From Fimenecus sp045633505 (GTDB taxonomy: Bacteria; Bacillota; Clostridia; Oscillospirales; Acutalibacteraceae), in the NCBI GenBank assembly GCA_045633505.1, contig JAZQYK010000020.1, positions 1-5,362 on the forward strand: 5,362 bases of DNA, written 5' to 3'. Shown piece after piece: positions 5,303 through 5,362 of the stretch. Numbering within the stretch: the first letter of the stretch is position 1; every line of letters begins with the position of its first letter. Both the position numbers and the translations under genes were made by a program. The notes under the pieces were generated by a model. It saw only the letters and a program-made list of their open reading frames with translations, was not told the origin of the DNA and searched no databases.

Positions 5303-5362
5303 TGTAGGGTCGGGTCTCTGTGCCCGACCGCAAGTTTGCGGTAAATTTTCGGGCAGGCACGG
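5303..5362. repeat. Left part of a second TGTAGGG element, cut by the window edge
   Basis: TGTAGGG at 5303-5309 opens the element. GGTCGGG (5308-5314) pairs with CCCGACC (5323-5329), and ACCGCAA (5327-5333) with TTGCGGT (5336-5342), the two stems sharing three bases. The last 36 bases repeat positions 1-36 exactly and in the same orientation. It starts 20 nt after the complete copy at 5206-5282, so two elements sit nearly in tandem here. Confidence 0.75.

Noticed and set aside
1..5362. Small plasmid or phage genome because of the matching ends
   Set aside because: There is no replication, mobilisation, packaging or integrase gene, and the matching bases belong to a dispersed hairpin element.

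Overview
The window looks like chromosomal DNA from a low-GC Gram-positive anaerobe, most likely a Clostridia member of the Oscillospiraceae/Lachnospiraceae type. This is inferred from AT-rich coding sequence, strong AGGAGG-type ribosome binding sites, consensus sigma-A promoters, a YfhO-family membrane protein and many short hairpin repeats between genes. No rRNA, tRNA, transposase, integrase, replication gene or CRISPR array is visible.

Layout, all genes on the + strand. Positions 1-253 hold no gene: half of a dispersed TGTAGGG...CCCTACA hairpin element, a 7-nt tandem repeat, a GACAAA hairpin and then a consensus promoter. Two paralogous type IV pilin-like genes follow (254-682 and 872-1282), each with its own predicted promoter and both carrying an almost identical 18-nt leader motif. 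The second has the codon use of a highly expressed gene and ends at a strong terminator. A second transcription unit starts with a consensus promoter at 1338-1366. Its untranslated leader is almost entirely a 73-bp three-hairpin repeat, whose last arm is also the likely ribosome binding site. This unit encodes a large YfhO-family GT-C-like membrane protein (1457-4291) and, 3 nt downstream, a complete prepilin peptidase (4295-5122), followed by a strong terminator. The right flank (5160-5362) again carries a GACAAA hairpin and TGTAGGG elements.

How the genes fit together: the prepilin peptidase would cleave both pilins at the visible KKG/FSLVE site and N-methylate the new Phe. The pilus assembly genes (PilB, PilC, PilM-type proteins) are not in the window and must lie elsewhere. 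The YfhO-like protein belongs to a family that attaches sugars to extracellular polymers in Firmicutes. Its position between pilins and peptidase suggests, but does not show, that it glycosylates the pilins or a surface polymer needed by the pilus.

The first and last 36 bases of the window are identical and directly repeated. Joining them rebuilds one complete 75-bp hairpin element, so the window either ends inside two copies of a dispersed repeat or is a 5326-bp circle or assembly bubble.
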